Shown in pieces: positions 6,419 through 9,352 of a stretch of DNA of 9,352 nt. The stretch covers positions 1-9,352 of the forward strand of contig JAEUWE010000060.1 of NCBI GenBank assembly GCA_016791465.1. Direction: 5' to 3'. Each line of letters opens with the position of its first letter. Positions within the stretch are counted from its first letter, which is position 1. The notes under the pieces are model-generated. The model was given only the letters and a program-made list of their open reading frames with translations, was not told where the DNA came from and did not search any database. The translations under genes and the position numbers were made by a program. Source of the DNA: Pseudobdellovibrionaceae bacterium (GTDB lineage Bacteria; Bdellovibrionota; Bdellovibrionia; Bdellovibrionales; JAMPXM01).

Positions 6419-7680
6419 TTTTGTATACGGACATCAAAGCGCTTCACACCTTTGCGGGCATTGTAAAAAAAGATGGTCGTCGACCGACGGATGCTGACCT
6501 TTCGACTGTGCATGAGGCGGCGATGTTGATCGACCGACGTGGAACGGTTGTCGCCGCCGGACCAGCGATTGAGGTCAAAGCGCGAGCGGCGCGATATAAA
6601 ACGGTGAAGCGTGTGTCCCTCAAGGGGGCTGAAGTTTTACCGGCGTTCACTGAATGTCACACGCATCTGCTCTATGAGGGATCGCGCGCTGACGAATTTG
6701 AACTTCGGAATCAAGGCGTATCCTACTTAGAGATCGGCTTTCGCGGTGGCGGTATTCGTTCGACGATGGAGCGGACCTCGCTGGCGACTGAGAAGCAGCT
6801 GCAAGCCTCGCTTGCGGCGCGGGCGAGCGAGTTTCTCGAGCAGGGTGTAACGGCAATTGAAATCAAATCTGGATATGCTGCAACGGTTGAAGAGGAGCTG
6901 CGCCATCTCCAGGTTTTGCGGCGTTTTGCGAAGCGCTCTCATCCGCTTAAGATTGTCGTGACGGCTCTTTCGGCCCACGCGATTCCGCAAGGTATCGCTG
7001 AGTCTGAGTGGTTGGATCAGGTGTTGGCCAAGATCTTTCCATTTGCAAAAAAAGAAGGAATTCGTGTCGATATTTTTGTCGAGAAAGGTGCGTTCTCTCA
7101 GCAGAGCGGGAGGCGCTATCTGCAGAAAGCGCAAGAGTATGGTTTGAAGTTCTCCGTCCATGCTGATCAGCTTTCAAATTCAGGAGGCACTGCTCTTGGC
7201 GTGGAGTTCGAAGCTCAATCTGTCGATCACGTGATTGAAATTGGGGAGAAAGAAATCAGACGGCTTGCACAGTCGGGAACGACAGCTGTTCTGCTTCCCG
7301 CAGCAGACGTGTACACGCGATTGCCGTTTCCGAAGGCGCGGCAGTTGATTGACGCTGGGGTTCGGGTTGCCCTTGCGACGGATCACAATCCGGGAAGCAG
7401 CCCGGGGCTGGATCTCGCTTTTGTCGGTTGCCTTGCGCGTGCTTCGATGCAAATGACGCTCGCAGAAGTGCTTGCGGCGTATACTTACAATGCGGCTTGT
7501 GCGATTGGGCTTGGCGACGAGCGCGGAGCGTTGGCGCCTGGACGCCGGGCGGACTTCATCCAGCTCGCTCCGGGATGCGGACTGCGGGACTTGTTCTACG
7601 CTGTGGGGCCGCGGCGCTCGATGGCAGCCGTTCAGTCGGTTTACATTTCTGGTGTGCGTGCCTTCTCTCGATCTCGCTAG
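6415..7680 (+). CDS. hutI: Imidazolonepropionase (HutI), 421 aa
   Basis: HutI hydrolyses 4-imidazolone-5-propionate to N-formimino-L-glutamate, the third step of histidine degradation, in the cytoplasm. It is an amidohydrolase-fold enzyme with one metal. Visible landmarks are ECHTH (80-84, metal ligands His82 and His84), EGSRADEFELR (88-98), RGGGIRST (110-117), IEIKSGY (148-154), the metal ligand His249 in SVHADQLSNSGG, His272 in VDHV, and Asp323 in ALATDHNPGSSP. The final GALAPGRRADFIQL (371-384) is the usual C-terminal beta-segment. The length is slightly above the typical ~405-410 aa. Small departures from the usual family text are Glu for Asp before CHTH, SGYA for SGYG and TDHNP for TDFNP; none removes a metal ligand. 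The start is ATG within ATGA overlapping the upstream stop, with AAAGGA 8 nt before it, so it is translationally coupled to the aldehyde dehydrogenase gene. No hutH, hutU or hutG lies in the window. Confidence 0.93.
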   Translation: MILYTDIKALHTFAGIVKKDGRRPTDADLSTVHEAAMLIDRRGTVVAAGPAIEVKARAARYKTVKRVSLKGAEVLPAFTECHTHLLYEGSRADEFELRNQGVSYLEIGFRGGGIRSTMERTSLATEKQLQASLAARASEFLEQGVTAIEIKSGYAATVEEELRHLQVLRRFAKRSHPLKIVVTALSAHAIPQGIAESEWLDQVLAKIFPFAKKEGIRVDIFVEKGAFSQQSGRRYLQKAQEYGLKFSVHADQLSNSGGTALGVEFEAQSVDHVIEIGEKEIRRLAQSGTTAVLLPAADVYTRLPFPKARQLIDAGVRVALATDHNPGSSPGLDLAFVGCLARASMQMTLAEVLAAYTYNAACAIGLGDERGALAPGRRADFIQLAPGCGLRDLFYAVGPRRSMAAVQSVYISGVRAFSRSR

Positions 7681-7835
7681 TCTGTCTCTAAAAGCGGCAT
7701 GATTTTTCAATATATAAATGTCTAAGTATCTGTTTTTACTTGCTTTGAATTCGCACGGTTAAAATTAGGCCAAAATCTTAAAAGGTCTTAAAAAAAGTTT
7801 GCGCGAACTCGTCAAGGCTGCCTAGGCTGAGAAAT
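7681..7835 (+). promoter_or_regulatory. AT-rich probable promoter region for the 153-aa protein gene
   Basis: The stretch after hutI is markedly AT-rich (runs such as TTTTTCAATATATAAATG and CTTAAAAAAAG up to about 7797) in contrast to the flanking genes, resembling an UP-element. One possible promoter is TTGCGC (7799-7804), an 18-bp spacer and TAGGCT (7823-7828). Each box matches only 3 of 6 consensus bases, but it would start transcription near 7835, right at the 5' edge of the hairpin. A second possibility is TAAAAT after TTACTT with an 18-bp spacer. Promoter presence is likely; the exact boxes are weakly supported. Confidence 0.4.
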
Positions 7836-7871
7836 GACATCCCCTCGCGGCAGGATGCTGGAGGGGGTGTC
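7836..7871 (+). other. GC-rich hairpin in the leader of the 153-aa protein gene
   Basis: GACATCCCCTC (7836-7846) pairs along 11 positions (one T-G pair) with GAGGGGGTGTC (7861-7871). The 14-nt interior can add a CAG/CTG stem. It is followed by GTATTTTAA, a weak T-run, and the Shine-Dalgarno sequence lies 13 nt further on, outside the stem. It may be a terminator for the aldehyde dehydrogenase-hutI operon (about 155 nt after the hutI stop) or a 5' stabilising stem-loop of the downstream mRNA. The position near a possible transcription start favours the latter slightly. Confidence 0.55.
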
Positions 7872-7896
7872 GTATTTTAAAGCTTGAGGAGAATTC

Positions 7897-8358
7897 ATGA
7901 CTGAAACCGCGGCACGGATGGCGCAGGTAGATCCAGAGACGACGACGACGACGACGCTTTCAGCAAAATCGATGAGTGATCGTCCCTATATCACGCAGAG
8001 TTCGTTTTATTCTCCGGCCTTCAACGGCGCCATTTTTGATGGTCCACTTCGGCTTTATTTTTCGCAAACACAAGAGGCGATGGCTCTCAAATTTTACTTT
8101 GAGCTTCGCACGCGCGGAGCCGAAGCGCGGTGGATGGGATCAAAGGGCCCGAATGTCTTTGTGATGATTTATCCATCTGAAGAAATCTTCGATCTCTGTT
8201 TTGCTTCGCAAGGATTGACCTGGGCTGAGGAGCGCTTGCCGACAGCGCGCTTGGGAAATGACATCGTCGTTGCGATTCAGGTCGACGAGATCAACTCAAG
8301 TCTTGAACGCAAGGTTGAGCAAGTGATCGAGATGATCGGGTCGATCGCGGCTGTTTAA
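7897..8358 (+). CDS. Unrecognised cytoplasmic protein with a Thr6 tract, 153 aa
   Basis: I do not recognise a family. The ATG has a strong Shine-Dalgarno sequence (GAGGAG, 6 nt spacing) and an AT-rich upstream region, which suggests good expression. There is no signal peptide or membrane segment. The first 26 residues are low-complexity and probably disordered, including six Thr in a row (15-20) encoded by six ACG repeats. A compact alpha/beta-looking domain follows: SSFYSPAFNGAIFDGPLRL (35-53), YFSQTQEAMALKFYFEL (54-70), NVFVMIYPSEEIFDLCF (86-102), DIVVAIQVD (120-128), and a C-terminal amphipathic helix SLERKVEQVIEMIG (133-146). The alternating strand-helix pattern is typical of a small soluble domain. 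It is monocistronic by layout: an independent leader on the left and a converging gene on the right whose stop codon interleaves with its own inside TTAA. Confidence 0.85.
   Translation: MTETAARMAQVDPETTTTTTLSAKSMSDRPYITQSSFYSPAFNGAIFDGPLRLYFSQTQEAMALKFYFELRTRGAEARWMGSKGPNVFVMIYPSEEIFDLCFASQGLTWAEERLPTARLGNDIVVAIQVDEINSSLERKVEQVIEMIGSIAAV
7939..7956 (+). repeat. (ACG)6 trinucleotide repeat inside a coding region
   Basis: Six perfect ACG units encode Thr15-Thr20 of the 153-aa protein. Being a triplet repeat, copy-number change would alter tract length without a frameshift. Confidence 0.9.
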
Positions 8359-9026
8359 GGTTTTTCTTCAAGCAGCAGATCTTCTATGAGGCGTGCTGTT
8401 TCTGGTGCGCGCCAATCGTTGGCTCCATAGCTGGTGAAGGCCATTCGCCCTTTGCGATCGATGACGAAACTGCTTGGCAGTGTTTCGACATTGAGGAGTT
8501 TTGCAACTTCGCGGCTGCTATCAAAGAACGATCCAAACTTATAGTCGCCCTTCTTCCAGAGCTCTTGCGCTTGAGACTTGCCCTCTGGTGTTGTGTCGAG
8601 GTTGATTGCAACGACCTCAAGGCCATCGGACTTATAGCGGTTCCGTAGCTCGTTGAACGCCGGAAGTTCCATTAAGCATGTCGGGCACTCCGTCGACCAA
8701 AACGTAATTAAAACAACATCGCCGTGCTGTCGGCTCAGTTTAAACTCACTTTCGCTGCTTGCCTGGAGTTTGTCGGTGAGAGTGAAGTCCACACCGGCTG
8801 GGCGGGAATCAGCCATGGGATCAGGTTCGCTTGAGGCGTGCGGCAGGCGGTTCGGTGCACGATTGAGAAGATAAAGTCCAGCCATCACGATGAGGAAGAG
8901 GCCGACAAATGGAATCAGCAGCTTCCTATTGCGGAGCTGGCGCGAATCGACACTCGACGAACGCTCCGTTTCGGGAGATGATAGTTTCTGTGGATTCTTC
9001 TCATCGCTGTTTGAATGATCGGTCAT
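8355..9026 (-). CDS. Membrane-anchored TlpA/ResA-like thiol-disulfide protein, 223 aa
   Basis: A polar, Ser/Glu-rich N-terminal tail of about 33 residues precedes a single membrane segment (about 35-55, KLLIPFVGLFLIVMAGLYLL), then a linker and a thioredoxin-fold domain in the periplasm. The active site is TFWSTECPTCLMELPAF, with the CxxC at residues 114 and 117. The strand LEVVAINLDTT, the cis-Pro motif ETLPSSFVIDRKG (Pro184) and a final helix complete the TlpA/ResA/AhpC-TSA layout. The family reduces or transfers disulfides in exported proteins or cytochrome c maturation; the partner here is unknown. The residue before CPTC is Glu instead of the more usual Trp/Thr. The ATG at 9026 is taken as start; a GTG immediately before it (9029) directly follows an in-frame TGA, so the start cannot be further upstream. 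No later ATG/GTG/TTG lies before the membrane segment. The 5' end overlaps the divergent prepilin-like gene, and the stop interleaves with that of the 153-aa protein gene. Confidence 0.9.
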   Translation of the reverse strand: MTDHSNSDEKNPQKLSSPETERSSSVDSRQLRNRKLLIPFVGLFLIVMAGLYLLNRAPNRLPHASSEPDPMADSRPAGVDFTLTDKLQASSESEFKLSRQHGDVVLITFWSTECPTCLMELPAFNELRNRYKSDGLEVVAINLDTTPEGKSQAQELWKKGDYKFGSFFDSSREVAKLLNVETLPSSFVIDRKGRMAFTSYGANDWRAPETARLIEDLLLEEKP

Positions 9027-9232
9027 CACTCAACGCTAACCGGCCCCGCGAACGAGGGCAAGTGGTGGTGGAGTACGTGCTGCTCTTGATCGTGAGTGTC
9101 ACGATTGCGTTTGTCATTACGCGGCTGATGGTTGGGCGCGATCCCGGTAACCCGGGCTTTGTCATTTCAACGTGGCAGGCCATTGTCGAAGAAATAGGCT
9201 CGGATCGCGCGGATGATATTCGGCGGAATTAG
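8978..9232 (+). CDS. Flp/type IVb prepilin-like or pseudopilin protein, about 84 aa
   Basis: A basic leader ends in RPRERG, immediately followed by QVVVEYVLLLIVSVTIAFVI. This is the pattern of type IVb (Flp/Tad) prepilins: cleavage after Gly27, Glu at +5, Tyr at +6, then a hydrophobic helix. After cleavage the mature protein would be about 57 aa, close to the Flp pilin size. The polar tail TRLMVGRDPGNPG...TWQAIVEEIGSDRADD is longer and more structured than many Flp pilins, so it may be a minor pilin or pseudopilin. The start is uncertain. ATG 8978 has GGGAG abutting it, GTG 8990 has the same GGGAG at 12 nt, TTG 9011 has no site but gives a 16-residue leader, and ATG 8909 has AAGAGG at 7 nt but a leader of about 50 residues. 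Every option overlaps the 5' end of the divergent tlpA-like gene. No tad/cpa assembly gene is in view. Confidence 0.72.
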   Translation: MIVSVDSSHRCLNDRSSLNANRPRERGQVVVEYVLLLIVSVTIAFVITRLMVGRDPGNPGFVISTWQAIVEEIGSDRADDIRRN

Positions 9233-9352
9233 TGCCTAGGCCGACCAGACTTTAGCGAAGCGAAGAAATAAGCCCAGAGTGCAAGTCCTGGCACAGTCCA
9301 AGGATCCGCTTGGAGGATCGAAACAGCCAAAGCGACCAAAGATAAAACCGTC
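9229..9352 (-). CDS. Partial C-terminus of a probable integral membrane protein
   Basis: On the minus strand a frame is open from the right edge for 40 codons and ends at TAA (9231-9229). It reads as a hydrophobic stretch (VLSLVALAVSIL), a short loop QADPWTVPG, a second hydrophobic stretch (LALWAYFFASL) and a basic end KSGRPRH. This is typical of the last two membrane segments of a polytopic protein. The stop interleaves with the prepilin-like gene's TAG over 4 nt, the same tail-to-tail layout as at 8355-8358. The other two minus-strand frames are also open for about the same distance, so the assignment rests mainly on the hydrophobic pattern. Confidence 0.5.
   Translation of the reverse strand, partial: TVLSLVALAVSILQADPWTVPGLALWAYFFASLKSGRPRH

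Noticed and set aside
7180..7710. A 176-codon minus-strand frame antisense to hutI
   Set aside because: It is an Arg/Ser-rich product with no recognisable motif. The plus strand here encodes the conserved HutI C-terminal half including metal ligands.
8909..8977. Upstream ATG for the prepilin-like gene with a good-looking AAGAGG at 7 nt
   Set aside because: It would give a leader of about 50 residues and deepen the overlap with the tlpA-like gene. The AAGAGG is simply the complement of codons in the tlpA membrane segment. It is not excluded but less likely.
1..9352. CRISPR arrays, tRNA or rRNA genes, insertion sequences, att sites
   Set aside because: No regularly spaced repeats, cloverleaf-like sequences, transposase motifs or flanking direct repeats were found by reading both strands.
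9233..9352. Two other open minus-strand frames at the right edge
   Set aside because: They stay open for similar lengths, but their products are mixed and lack the clear two-segment hydrophobic pattern with a basic end seen in the chosen frame. The choice remains tentative.

Overview
The window (9,352 bp, moderate GC) looks like a chromosomal segment of a Gram-negative predatory-type deltaproteobacterium, most likely a Bdellovibrio relative (Bdellovibrionota). That assignment is inferred from three things: secreted proteins whose signal sequences end in an aromatic-x-Asn-Cys block, compact genes full of exported proteases and lipoproteins, and a type IVb-like prepilin. No rRNA, tRNA, CRISPR array, insertion sequence or prophage is visible.

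Left part (1-4797, all on the minus strand, so read from right to left). The transcription unit begins with a subtilisin-family (S8) protease (4797-3313). It overlaps by 4 nt (ATGA) a secreted protein that looks like a catalytically dead gluzincin metalloprotease (3316-2135). Next come a lipoprotein with an intact HExxH zinc motif (2056-818) and a small single-span membrane protein (681-421), closed by a strong intrinsic terminator (384-360). Beyond the terminator is the 5' part of another exported protein with a DCAD motif (331 to the window edge). The first three genes form a surface or periplasmic proteolysis cassette: one active serine protease, one apparent pseudo-protease and one putative zinc protease. 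A perfect 8-bp inverted repeat covers the Shine-Dalgarno sequence of the HExxH lipoprotein gene.

Middle part (4798-7680). A 235-bp divergent region with three inverted repeats separates the protease operon from a rightward two-gene operon. This encodes an ALDH3-like aldehyde dehydrogenase (5033-6418) and imidazolonepropionase HutI (6415-7680), coupled by an ATGA overlap. HutI performs the third step of histidine breakdown. No other hut gene is in view, and the link to an aldehyde dehydrogenase is not explained by the standard pathway.

Right part (7681-9352). An AT-rich leader with a hairpin precedes an unrecognised 153-aa cytoplasmic protein (7897-8358). The following genes alternate strand and overlap at each junction: a membrane-anchored TlpA/ResA-like thioredoxin (minus, 9026-8355), a Flp-type prepilin-like protein (plus, about 8978-9232), and the hydrophobic C-terminus of a probable membrane protein entering from the right edge (minus). 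The tail-to-tail junctions share 4 nt of interleaved stop codons, and the head-to-head junction overlaps by at least 16 nt.
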